Shown here one piece after another: positions 1-7,543 of a stretch of 9,805 nt of DNA; the first letter of the stretch is position 1, and each line of letters starts with the position of its first letter. Source of the DNA: Aquitalea sp. (GTDB lineage: Bacteria > Pseudomonadota > Gammaproteobacteria > Burkholderiales > Chromobacteriaceae); assembly GCA_019232735.1 (NCBI GenBank), contig JAFANL010000278.1:1-9805 (forward strand), in the 5' to 3' direction. A model generated the notes under the pieces. It ran no database searches. It was not told where the DNA came from and saw nothing but the letters and a program-made list of their open reading frames with translations. A program made the position numbers and the translations under genes.

Positions 1-1598
1 CCAGGCTTACCATGCTGGCCATCGTCACCACGGCAGGCTTGTGCATGCTGGGCGGCGTCATGGGCTATACCCAGTTCAGTCTGGGAAAATTCATTCAACG
101 CCTGGTCGACGGTGACCTGCCCAGCGTACAGACCCTGCAACGTTTCCAGACCGATGCATTGAAGATGACGGTGGACGCGCTGCTACTGGGTGCCACCGAC
201 AATGCCAATGAATTGCAGCGCCTGCCCAAGGTCATCAGTGATGAAGAGCAGGATGCCCGCAGCGCGCTCCAGACCTATCATGCCCTGGCACTCAGCAGCG
301 AAGACCAGCGCTTGCTGGCGCAGGACCAGGCCAGGTTGGACGACTACGCCCGCGCACTCAAACCCTATCTGGAAGCGACCGAAAACGGTGACATCGTGGC
401 GGCCAAATCGGCCCTGCGGCAGGTGGTGCCGACGGCCCGCGCCGTACTGGGCGCCGGCGATGCCCATCTGCATTACAACTATCAGCTGACCCAGCAGGAG
501 GCTGGCAAGGCCACCGGCCTGTTGCAGTTTGTGCAGCTGCTGAGCCTGGCCACGGTGCTGCTCTGCCTGGCCGTGGTGGGTAGCATGAGCTGGTCGTTGA
601 CCCGCTCGCTGTCCCGCGCCATCAATGGCCTGCAGCAGGCCATTACCGGCATTGCCGATTCTCTGGACTTTACCCGCCGCGCCCCACAGGACAGTGATGA
701 CGAACTGGGTGCCACCGCCACCTCGTTCAATGGCCTGATTGCCCGGCTGCAGTCCAGCCTGACCGATCTGACCGGCAATATCCGCCAACTGACCACCGCC
801 TCTGCCGCGGTTGCACGCGCTTCCGGTGAGGTGGCAGGCACGGCCGCCCGACAAAATGACATTTCCGCCAGCGTGGCCAGCACCGTGCAGCAGCTGACCG
901 TCAGCATCAATCATGTGGGCAGTCAGGCGGCCACCACCAACGAGCAGGCCCTCAGCGCCGGCGAGCTGGCCAGCAGCGGCGGCAAGGTGGTCAGCGATAC
1001 GGTCAGCGATATCCGCGATATCGCCAGTACCGTCAGCACGGCGTCCAATAGCGTGCGCCTGCTGGGTGAGCAGGCGCGCTCCATTGTCTCTGCGGTGTCA
1101 GTGATCAAGGACGTGGCCGATCAAACCAATCTGCTGGCCCTGAACGCCGCCATCGAGGCCGCCCGCGCCGGCGAGCAGGGCCGGGGCTTTGCCGTGGTGG
1201 CCGACGAGGTGCGCAAGCTGGCCGAACGCACCAGCAGCATGACCAACGAGATCAACAGCGTGATCACGGCCATTGCCAATAGTAATGAAGAAACCGGCAA
1301 GGCCATGGCAGCCACCGTGGCACGGGTGGAAACCGGCATGCAGCGTGCCGATGTGGCGCAGGATGCCATCGAACGCATTGGCGGCACTACCCGTGACCTG
1401 GTGGGACTGGTGGGCAATATCGCCGTTTCCATCCGGCAACAGGCCAGCGCCAGCACCGATATCGCCGTCCAGGTGGAGCGTATCGCCCGCATGGCCCAAA
1501 GCACCAATGATGATGCCTCCACCGCCTCTGCCGCGGCCCAGGCACTGGATGATTCGGCGCGGCGCATGCAGGACATCGTGGCGGTTTACCGGCTGTAA
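1..1598 (+). CDS. Methyl-accepting chemotaxis protein (5' end outside window)
   Basis: Inner-membrane chemoreceptor that passes ligand signals to the CheA/CheW kinase complex. The first ATG is at 12, but the frame stays open to the window edge and reads Arg-Leu-Thr before that Met, which fits the usual chemoreceptor N-terminus (Arg-Leu-Thr followed by a hydrophobic helix), so the true start is probably upstream. Numbering from the Met at 12: first membrane helix 1-22, a helical periplasmic sensor of four-helix-bundle type about 25-168, second membrane helix about 172-193, HAMP about 194-247, then a long methyl-accepting coiled coil. The highly conserved hairpin tip is intact (about 368-407, with NLLALNAAIEAARAGEQGRG and FAVVADEVRKLAERT). 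The protein ends in DIVAVYRL with no CheR-binding pentapeptide, so adaptation enzymes would act without that tether. The ligand cannot be read from the sequence. The family call is very secure. Confidence 0.96.
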   Translation, partial: RLTMLAIVTTAGLCMLGGVMGYTQFSLGKFIQRLVDGDLPSVQTLQRFQTDALKMTVDALLLGATDNANELQRLPKVISDEEQDARSALQTYHALALSSEDQRLLAQDQARLDDYARALKPYLEATENGDIVAAKSALRQVVPTARAVLGAGDAHLHYNYQLTQQEAGKATGLLQFVQLLSLATVLLCLAVVGSMSWSLTRSLSRAINGLQQAITGIADSLDFTRRAPQDSDDELGATATSFNGLIARLQSSLTDLTGNIRQLTTASAAVARASGEVAGTAARQNDISASVASTVQQLTVSINHVGSQAATTNEQALSAGELASSGGKVVSDTVSDIRDIASTVSTASNSVRLLGEQARSIVSAVSVIKDVADQTNLLALNAAIEAARAGEQGRGFAVVADEVRKLAERTSSMTNEINSVITAIANSNEETGKAMAATVARVETGMQRADVAQDAIERIGGTTRDLVGLVGNIAVSIRQQASASTDIAVQVERIARMAQSTNDDASTASAAAQALDDSARRMQDIVAVYRL

Positions 1599-1620
1599 GC
1601 GGTGGGCAATGCAACACCGC
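1599..1620 (+). other. Inverted repeat directly after the chemoreceptor stop codon
   Basis: GCGGTG (1599-1604) and CACCGC (1615-1620) form a perfect 6-bp stem with a 10-nt loop, starting at the base after the TAA. A second, weaker pair follows: CCCGG at 1626-1630 and CCGGG at 1643-1647. Neither is followed by a T-run, so this is at best a weak or Rho-assisted terminator, or a 3'-end stabilising hairpin. Confidence 0.35.
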
Positions 1621-1664
1621 CAGCACCCGGCATCGTCCCGTACCGGGCCCTGCGCTGAACTTTC

Positions 1665-1693
1665 TTTCGACTTGGCGTGGCTTGCATTAGATT
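1665..1693 (+). promoter_or_regulatory. Weak sigma-70-like promoter before the HD-GYP gene
   Basis: TTTCGA (1665-1670), a 17-nt spacer and TAGATT (1688-1693) match the -35 and -10 consensus at 3/6 and 4/6 positions. This is the best candidate in the 149-bp gap before the start at 1748. The same stretch resembles a sigma-54 element (TGGC then TTGC), but its GG-to-GC spacing is 8 rather than 10 nt, so I do not call it one. Confidence 0.3.
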
Positions 1694-1747
1694 GAAAGAG
1701 CAGGCCGCAACCGCGGCATGCTCCGTCATTCCCAGCGAGAGCCCGTC

Positions 1748-3028
1748 ATGTCTTCTGTCACCGCCACCGTCAGCCACGTTGCCGATAACAGCATCCATGT
1801 TGATCTGCGTGAAGTGATTCATGCCCTGTCGGACGCGCTTGATCTGGTGGGAATCGACGATGTCGCGCATGGCAAGCGCGTGGGCATCATGGCTTACCAC
1901 TGTGCCCTGCAACTGGGGCTGGATCAGCCACAAGCGGTGTTTATGTTTGACCTGGGGCTGTTGCACGATATCGGCGTGTCCTCCACCCGCACCCACTACC
2001 ATCTGGTCAGTCAGTTTGACTGGGCCGGCTCCCAACAACATTGCCTGACCGGCGCAGCCTTGCTCAACAGCTTCACCCCACTGGCCGACATGGCGGAGCC
2101 GGTACGCTATCACCACACGCCCTGGGAAAAACTGTGCACGCTGACGGAACTTCCCCGCCAGCAGGCCGAACAGGCCAACCTGATTTACCTGGTCGACCGG
2201 GTCGATGCCCTGGCCGCTGCCCATTACAACAGCGGTGAATTGCTGATGCACACCGACAGCATTCGTCAGCAGATCAGCCAACGGCGTGGCGGGCACTTTG
2301 CCCCGCATCTGGTGGATGCCTTTTTACAAGCCTCCCGTACGGAAGCCTTCTGGCTGCAACTGGAACCACGCGGCATTGCCGACATGCTGCAGCTCATGCA
2401 TGAGTCACGCCAGCCCTGCACGGCCAGTACGGCACAGCTCAAGCAATTGGCGACACTGTTCTCCCGCATTGTCGATGCCAAGAGTCCGTTCACCGCCCGG
2501 CATTCGCTGGGGGTGGCCGGGCTGTCGCGCTGGCTGGCCGAGCGACTCGGACTCACGCCAGGACGCTGCGACCAGCTGGAAATTGCCGCCCTGCTGCATG
2601 ATCTGGGCAAGCTGCGGGTACCGGATGAAATCCTGGAAAAGCCATCCGGGCTAAGCGCGCGCGAGCGCAGCCTGATCAATGCCCACAGTTTCGAGACCTA
2701 TCAGATCCTGCGGCATATCCACGGCTTCGAGGAGATTGCCTGCTGGGCGGCCTACCATCATGAAGAACCCGACGGCCATGGTTATCCGTTTCATCTGACC
2801 GCCAGCAGCATGAGCCTGGAAGCACGCATTCTGCGGGTGGCGGATATTTTCCAGGCGCTAGCGCAAGACCGACCCTATCGTGCCGGGCTGAATGCGGAAC
2901 AGGTTCTGGCCACCCTGCAGCAATTCGCTGCCCAGCAGCGCATCGACCCGGCCATTCTGGCCATCGCCGCCAGCGATATGGCGGGGGCCATGGCCGCCGC
3001 CCTGCCCGCCATCAGCGCGTCAGCGTGA
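1748..3028 (+). CDS. Tandem HD / HD-GYP domain protein, likely c-di-GMP phosphodiesterase
   Basis: Predicted cytosolic protein of 426 residues. I chose ATG 1748 because GAGAG lies 6 nt upstream; the in-frame ATG at 1718 has no ribosome binding site. There are two HD modules. The C-terminal one is a complete HD-GYP domain: His252, HDLGKLRVP from 284, EKP about 297-299, His313, HHEEPDGHGYP 337-347, and VAD with Asp366 followed by DRPYR. HD-GYP domains hydrolyse c-di-GMP, so this activity is expected. The N-terminal module (about 41-155) keeps the metal-ligand pattern (His41, HD 73-74, His98, HH 122-123, Asp150 in VDRVD) but has no GYP loop after HHTPW. It may therefore be a degenerate copy or a sensor. 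No membrane segment, PAS or receiver domain is visible. The gene lies between a chemoreceptor gene and a pseudouridine synthase-like gene, with no translational coupling to either. Confidence 0.9.
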   Translation: MSSVTATVSHVADNSIHVDLREVIHALSDALDLVGIDDVAHGKRVGIMAYHCALQLGLDQPQAVFMFDLGLLHDIGVSSTRTHYHLVSQFDWAGSQQHCLTGAALLNSFTPLADMAEPVRYHHTPWEKLCTLTELPRQQAEQANLIYLVDRVDALAAAHYNSGELLMHTDSIRQQISQRRGGHFAPHLVDAFLQASRTEAFWLQLEPRGIADMLQLMHESRQPCTASTAQLKQLATLFSRIVDAKSPFTARHSLGVAGLSRWLAERLGLTPGRCDQLEIAALLHDLGKLRVPDEILEKPSGLSARERSLINAHSFETYQILRHIHGFEEIACWAAYHHEEPDGHGYPFHLTASSMSLEARILRVADIFQALAQDRPYRAGLNAEQVLATLQQFAAQQRIDPAILAIAASDMAGAMAAALPAISASA

Positions 3029-3057
3029 TTGCCAGTACCGGGGCGGCAGCGGATAAT
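3029..3057 (+). promoter_or_regulatory. Sigma-70-type promoter for the S4/pseudouridine synthase-like gene
   Basis: TTGCCA (3029-3034), a 17-nt spacer and GATAAT (3052-3057) each match the consensus at 5 of 6 positions with ideal spacing. The -35 begins at the base after the HD-GYP stop codon. Transcription would start near 3064, giving a leader of about 37 nt with GGAG at 3088-3091. The downstream gene is therefore probably transcribed independently. Confidence 0.6.
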
Positions 3058-3101
3058 CGCCGGCCCCGACCCTGTGTCGTCCCGACTGGAGAAGCAGCAA
3101 G

Positions 3102-3803
3102 ATGAGTGAACAACAAATGCGTCTGTCCAAGCGCATGGTGGAGTTGGGATTGTGTTCACGCCGCGAGGCGGATGCCTTCATCGAGCAAGGGCGGGTCAAG
3201 GTGGATGGCCAGGTGGTACAGCAGCTGGGCAGCCGGGTCGGTCCGGAACAGCGCATCGAGCTGGAAGCTGCGCGCATGACGCTGGGGGAGCTGAGCATCA
3301 GCCTGCTGTTGCATCGCCCTGCGGATGCGGCCTTGCCCTTGTCCGGGCTGATTACGCCAGCCCAGCGTTTTGCCCGTGATGGCAGCGAAGTGGTCTTCAA
3401 TCCGCGCCATCTCAAACCGCTGCAACAAGCCGGCGCACTGGAAGCGGGCTGTCATGGCCTGGTCGCCCTGACCCACGACAAGAAGCTGGCGCGCAAGCTG
3501 GCCGAGGCCGAACAGGAATATTTGATCCAGCTGGAGGCAGCCCCCGCCGCGGATGCGCTCAAGCAGCGTCTGCAGCAGTTGCAACTGCCGGGCAAGCCGC
3601 TACGGGGTTTGAAGGTCAGCCGTCAGAGCGACCGCCAGCTACGCCTGGTACTCAGCGCCGTGCAGCCCGGCCAACTGGCCGCCATTTGCCAGGCCCTCGG
3701 TCTGGCACCACTGGGACTACGCTGCATCCGTATCGGCAAACTGGGCATTGGCGACCTGCCGGTCGGGCAATGGCGCTATCTGCTGCCGATGGAGTCCTTC
3801 TAG
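3102..3803 (+). CDS. S4-domain RsuA/RluB/RluF-type pseudouridine synthase homologue, catalytic Asp replaced by Glu
   Basis: Predicted 233-residue RNA-binding protein. Residues 6-55 form an S4 domain (RLSKRMVELGLCSRREAD, then GRVKVDG), the usual N-terminus of RsuA-family enzymes that isomerise uridine in rRNA. The rest aligns with the synthase fold: GALEAGCHGLVALTHD (111-126) sits where the family has GRLDxxTxGLxxLTND, followed by LARKL (129-133) and EYLIQL (139-144) in place of the KEYLV strand. GKPLRGLKV (164-172) and the GLxxLGLRCIRIG end (200-212) also match the family. The catalytic Asp position is Glu114 (codon GAA at 3441-3443) and the preceding Arg is Ala112. The normal KPxG motif is degraded to HRPAD (71-75). 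It could be a catalytically dead RNA binder or have altered activity. ATG 3102 is preceded by GGAG ten bases upstream. It ends 22 bp from a convergent gene. Confidence 0.85.
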   Translation: MSEQQMRLSKRMVELGLCSRREADAFIEQGRVKVDGQVVQQLGSRVGPEQRIELEAARMTLGELSISLLLHRPADAALPLSGLITPAQRFARDGSEVVFNPRHLKPLQQAGALEAGCHGLVALTHDKKLARKLAEAEQEYLIQLEAAPAADALKQRLQQLQLPGKPLRGLKVSRQSDRQLRLVLSAVQPGQLAAICQALGLAPLGLRCIRIGKLGIGDLPVGQWRYLLPMESF

Positions 3804-3825
3804 CAACACGATCCGGACGAATGGC

Positions 3826-4479
3826 TCAGGGCTGCAAACGCGCCAGTTCAGCCAATACGGCACTGGCGAAGTCCGCTGACGAGGCCAGGCCATCCGGCCA
3901 TTCCTGGCGTCGATGCGCAGCCTGCTCGTCCACCCGGTAGTCCACGCCATAGGCATCCAGCCCCAGTAACTGGATGCCATCAACCACGCGGGCCTGCTGC
4001 AGCAAGCTCGCCTCCTGCTCCAGCGGCAACACCGGCAAGGTGTCCAGCTCCGCCTGCCCCAGCCAGCCCATGCGCCCCACCCCACCGATATAGCGCACGC
4101 GCAACGGCTGTAGGCGGAAGAACATGAAATCCAGTTGCAGCAAATCCTCCGCTGCCGGCAGATAGCGGCAGCAACGCGCACGCAAGGCAGTTTCCGGTTC
4201 AATGCGCACCGCGTCGGCCAGCAAGGTCAGTCGTGCACCAGCCTGCACATCCTCCGCCCCATTCTCCACGATGGACAGGCTGCAACGCCCATCCGCCAGC
4301 AGATTGCGGGTGTGTTCGGCCAGCGCGCTGATCAGCAATAGGGGCCGATGCTGTGCATCCAGCACATAGGGCAGCACCGTGGCGTAGGGATAACCGGGCT
4401 GCTGGCTGGAGTGGCTGGCCAAGGTGGCGTAATGGCTGCGATGCATCAGTTGCAGGGCAGCTGCGGGCGGAATTTTCAC
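3826..4479 (-). CDS. HugZ/HutZ-family protein (pyridoxamine 5'-phosphate oxidase-like split barrel)
   Basis: 217-residue cytosolic protein with a GTG start at 4479, supported by GGGAG (4492-4488) eight bases upstream. The order of motifs matches the HugZ/HutZ family, FMN- or heme-binding split-barrel proteins linked to heme iron use: ATLAS (18-22), PYATVLPYVLDAQHRPLLLIS (31-51, the first barrel strands), HTRNL (56-60), SLSI (67-70), RLTLLADAVRI (83-93), then RYLPAAEDLLQLDFMFFRL (105-123) and VRYIGGVGRMGWL (128-140). The tail (about 153-215, with GLDAYGVDYRV) resembles the end of the DUF2470-type extension found in many relatives, but the HMNxDH stretch that normally opens that extension is absent. 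No heme-uptake genes or Fur-box-like sequence are nearby, so heme degradation is not established. It could instead be a general flavoprotein. Its only upstream neighbour on this strand is the GGDEF-EAL gene, 91 bp away. Confidence 0.82.
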   Translation of the reverse strand: MKIPPAAALQLMHRSHYATLASHSSQQPGYPYATVLPYVLDAQHRPLLLISALAEHTRNLLADGRCSLSIVENGAEDVQAGARLTLLADAVRIEPETALRARCCRYLPAAEDLLQLDFMFFRLQPLRVRYIGGVGRMGWLGQAELDTLPVLPLEQEASLLQQARVVDGIQLLGLDAYGVDYRVDEQAAHRRQEWPDGLASSADFASAVLAELARLQP

Positions 4480-4508
4480 GGCAATGACTCCCAGTGGCAG
4501 ACCGCGTC

Positions 4509-4537
4509 ATTGTATGCCGGTACGGATCACCCGGCAT
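4509..4537 (-). promoter_or_regulatory. TACAAT -10 element abutting a 7-bp-arm palindrome, upstream of hugZ-like gene
   Basis: On the minus strand, TACAAT (4514-4509) matches the -10 consensus at 5 of 6 positions. It lies about 30 bp before the GTG start, so transcription would begin near 4502. ATGCCGG and CCGGCAT (4537-4531 and 4520-4514), separated by 10 nt, form a perfect palindrome in the space where the -35 spacer would be, and no good -35 hexamer is present. This could be an operator or activator site, or a hairpin ending the upstream GGDEF-EAL transcript; the absence of a T-run makes the terminator reading weaker. Confidence 0.4.
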
Positions 4538-4570
4538 GACTGTCTTGCCCAGGCTTGAGACAAGGCAAAC

Positions 4571-7510
4571 TCAGGAACTGACCGACGTCCGGCCACGGCT
4601 GGCAAAACGCTGGAAATCAGCTGCCGGCATTGGCCGGGCCAGCCAATAGCCTTGCATCACCGTGCAGCCCATGGCTTGCAGGCAATCGTGCTGGGCCTGG
4701 GTTTCCACCCCCTCGGCCACCACTTCCATACCCATATCGCGGGCCATTGACAGGGTCGCCCGCACCACGGCCTCATCATCGGTATTGCCCGGCAGGTTGC
4801 AGACAAAGCCACGGTCAATTTTCAGTCTGCTGATGGGGAAGCGGCGTAACCGGGACAGCGAGGAATAACCGGTGCCGAAATCATCCAGCGCAAAGCGGCA
4901 GCCCAGTTGCACCAGGTCATTGAAAGCGGCGCGGTAATGCAAGTCCTCGTTCATCAGCGCACCTTCGGTCAATTCCAGCTCCAGCGCGCCAAGGGGAACC
5001 TGATAACGCTGCAGCAGGCCCTGCACATAAGGGCGCAAATCGCTGCGTTCCAGTTGCAGCGGCGACAAATTCACCGATACCGGCAGCTGCAAGCCACTGG
5101 CCACCCAGCGGGCCTGCTCGGCACAAGCGGCGGCCAGCACCCAGCGTCCCAGCTCGATGATCAGACCGCTGCGCTCGGCCAGACTGATAAACTCACCGGG
5201 CAGCATCAGCCCGCGCTGCGGATGCTGCCAGCGCACCAGCGCCTCGCAACCGATACAAGCCCCGCTCGCGGTGTCCACCTGTGGCTGGTAGTACAACACC
5301 AGCTGTTCTGGATCATCCTGTAGTGCGCGGCGCAAATCACGTTCCAGCGTCAGCCGCTCCTGTGCCTGGATATTCATTTCCGGGACGTAATAACGCAAGG
5401 CATTGCGCCCGCCTTCCTTGGCGGCGTACATCGCCATATCGGCCCGGCGCAACAAGGTATCCGGATCCTGCCCATCTTGCGGGAACAAGGCCACACCAAT
5501 GCTGACGGTACAGCGCAATTCGTGCTGTTCCACCAGCACGGCTTGATCGAACAGGACCAGCAATTGCTCACCCAGTGCGTCCAGCTCGGCCTGCTGCCGG
5601 TAAGGCAGCAATATCACGAACTCATCCCCGCCCAGGCGCGCCAGCATGGCATCCGCCGGCAAAGGCTGCTGCAAGCGCCGGGCAATGGCAACCAGCAGCT
5701 GATCGCCAACCGGATGCCCCAGGCTGTCATTGACGGTCTTGAATTCATCCATGTCCAGAAACAGCATGGCCAGCTGCTGTCGATCATGGTCGGATGCTGC
5801 CATGGCCTGGGAAGCCATGGTCAGCCAACAGGCACGGTTGGGCAGGCCGGTCAGGCTATCGTGCAAGGCCAGGTAAGTGACGTGTGCTTCAGCCTTGCGG
5901 GTAGCATCCAGCTGGATCTGCAATTGCAGATTGGTATCGGCCAATTCGGCAGTCCGCTGTTGCACCTCATCCTCCATGCGGCGGGTATAGCCGGTGGAGA
6001 TCAACAGGAAGCCCCCAAACAGGCCGCTCATCACCAGCCCTACCACGAAGGTGACCCACTCCAGCCAGCTACGCAGGCCTTGCATGTAATCTTCGCTGGC
6101 CCGCAAGCGCAACGACCAATTGCGCCCGGCAAAGGTGAACTGACTGAGCAGATGGGGCCGCTGGCCAAACCACCCCTCCTTGCCACAATTGGGTGGCCCG
6201 GACAAACGATGGAAACCTGGCGCGCCGTCACGGTCGACCAGGCAGACTTCAATATCGTGCCGCACACCGTGCTGCAGGGTGCTGCTGATGATGTCGTTCA
6301 TGCGGAACAGGCTGGAGATGACGCCACGCAGCACCGGCGGCTTGCCATCATCCGTCGTGGTATACATCGCCTGGTACAGGGCCACCGCCTTTTGCCTGGC
6401 CGGATCCTGCACCAGGCGAATGGCGGGACTGGCTTCCGTCTGGCCAGTTTGTAAGCTGCGGCGCAGGGTACTGGCCAGTTCGGGAGCCGACTGGATATCC
6501 AGCCCCACGGCAGGCTGATTGCTGGCGGCGGGCTCGATAAAGCGCACCGGCAAATAAGAAGGGCGTTGTGGCGAAGGGCTGGTCTGCCCCTGCCGGTCAC
6601 GCGCCAGAATGGAATGCTGATCCAGCGCCTTGCGTTCAAAGTCGGCACGTTCGGCATCGCTGACCAGCGGACACCAGCCCAGGCTTTGTGTACCCGGCAG
6701 GCGGGCCAGCCAGGGTGCGGTCAATTCCTGCCACTGCGCCGCAGTGAGCGCTGGCGAACGACTCTGCAATTGCTGCAAGGCCAGCATCACATCCAGTTGC
6801 ATGTCCAGGCGCTTCTTGATCACCTGTTCGATCTGGCCAGCATCTCGCTTGAACTGGCTTTGTATCCGCAGCTCTTCCCAGTGATGAATCATCACCGCAA
6901 AACCGCCCATGGTCAGCGCGGTCAGCAACATGGGCCAGACCAGGGCCGGGCTGCGCGCACGCCACTCGCTACGCGGACGGCCAAACCAGGCTAGCATCAG
7001 CGGCAGCATGATCAGGCAGCCGAAGGTATCGCCCAGCCACCAGTTCCAGATATTGAACATGATGTCGCTGGCCGGCAGCACCTTCAGGGCCACCAAAACC
7101 GGCACACTGATATTGCTGCTGATCAGACAGGATAGCGGGATGATGAGCACCATCAGCCGGATGACGCTGTCTGCCCGATCCAGGCGGTTGGGCCACCCCA
7201 GCCAGCGCGAGATCAGCCAGCGGCCAGCCAGTGCCTGCAGACTGGCAGCCAGCGGCACGACCAGCAAGGCCAGATAGCCCCAGCCCTGCACACCCGATTG
7301 CCAGCTGGCCACCAGCTGGACCAGCAAGGATCCGAGCATCACTCCCGGCCACAGCCTGCCTCCCCATAACAACAGGGACATCAGTGCAATGCCTGCCGCT
7401 GGAAATACCGGCACGGTATAACCTGGCGGAATGGCACCATACAGGGAGGGAACGCCGATCAGGGCATAAATGACGGCCAGCCGCAAAATGGCGGAAAATC
7501 GGACAGGCAC
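4571..7510 (-). CDS. MASE1-CHASE-GGDEF-EAL c-di-GMP synthase/phosphodiesterase
   Basis: Inner-membrane sensor of 979 residues, GTG start with AAGG seven bases upstream and no in-frame ATG before an upstream stop. The N-terminal 1-207 is a multi-helix MASE1 membrane domain (FPAAGIALMSLLLWGGRLWP 36-55; WNWWLGDTFG 155-164). About 215-480 is a periplasmic CHASE sensor (LGWCPLVSDAERADFE 277-292; GLDIQSAPE 336-344), then a membrane helix about 484-505 and a short coiled coil to about 540. The GGDEF domain (545-708) has LALHDSLTGLPNR, FLDMDEFKTVND and an intact GGDEF at 627-631. The RxxD inhibitory site is missing (PADA at 618-621). The EAL domain (about 715-970) keeps the whole catalytic set: EAL 756-758, Asn814, Glu846, DD 876-877, Lys897, Glu933 and Gln953. 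Both synthesis and hydrolysis of c-di-GMP are therefore possible on sequence grounds; which dominates is unknown. The CHASE ligand is unknown. Confidence 0.95.
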   Translation of the reverse strand: MPVRFSAILRLAVIYALIGVPSLYGAIPPGYTVPVFPAAGIALMSLLLWGGRLWPGVMLGSLLVQLVASWQSGVQGWGYLALLVVPLAASLQALAGRWLISRWLGWPNRLDRADSVIRLMVLIIPLSCLISSNISVPVLVALKVLPASDIMFNIWNWWLGDTFGCLIMLPLMLAWFGRPRSEWRARSPALVWPMLLTALTMGGFAVMIHHWEELRIQSQFKRDAGQIEQVIKKRLDMQLDVMLALQQLQSRSPALTAAQWQELTAPWLARLPGTQSLGWCPLVSDAERADFERKALDQHSILARDRQGQTSPSPQRPSYLPVRFIEPAASNQPAVGLDIQSAPELASTLRRSLQTGQTEASPAIRLVQDPARQKAVALYQAMYTTTDDGKPPVLRGVISSLFRMNDIISSTLQHGVRHDIEVCLVDRDGAPGFHRLSGPPNCGKEGWFGQRPHLLSQFTFAGRNWSLRLRASEDYMQGLRSWLEWVTFVVGLVMSGLFGGFLLISTGYTRRMEDEVQQRTAELADTNLQLQIQLDATRKAEAHVTYLALHDSLTGLPNRACWLTMASQAMAASDHDRQQLAMLFLDMDEFKTVNDSLGHPVGDQLLVAIARRLQQPLPADAMLARLGGDEFVILLPYRQQAELDALGEQLLVLFDQAVLVEQHELRCTVSIGVALFPQDGQDPDTLLRRADMAMYAAKEGGRNALRYYVPEMNIQAQERLTLERDLRRALQDDPEQLVLYYQPQVDTASGACIGCEALVRWQHPQRGLMLPGEFISLAERSGLIIELGRWVLAAACAEQARWVASGLQLPVSVNLSPLQLERSDLRPYVQGLLQRYQVPLGALELELTEGALMNEDLHYRAAFNDLVQLGCRFALDDFGTGYSSLSRLRRFPISRLKIDRGFVCNLPGNTDDEAVVRATLSMARDMGMEVVAEGVETQAQHDCLQAMGCTVMQGYWLARPMPAADFQRFASRGRTSVSS

Positions 7511-7543
7511 TAGGCAACCTTGCGAGAAAATGACAGCTTGCTG

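Noticed and set aside
183..914. Long open frame on the minus strand inside the chemoreceptor gene
   Set aside because: It lies wholly opposite a well-supported gene, has Gly/Gln/His-rich composition typical of reversed GC-rich codons, and shows no recognisable domain.
1672..1687. Possible sigma-54 promoter (TGGC then TTGC) before the HD-GYP gene
   Set aside because: The distance between the GG and GC pairs is 8 nt; sigma-54 promoters need 10.
1781..1788. GCCGATAA, like the -10 of a flagellar sigma-28 promoter
   Set aside because: It lies inside the HD-GYP coding sequence and no TAAA-type -35 occurs about 15 nt upstream.
3804..3825. Bidirectional terminator between the convergent genes
   Set aside because: The 22-bp gap contains no inverted repeat or T-run.
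5477..6454. 325-codon open frame on the plus strand opposite the GGDEF-EAL gene
   Set aside because: It runs antisense to conserved GGDEF and CHASE coding sequence and has no domain; the opposite strand explains it.
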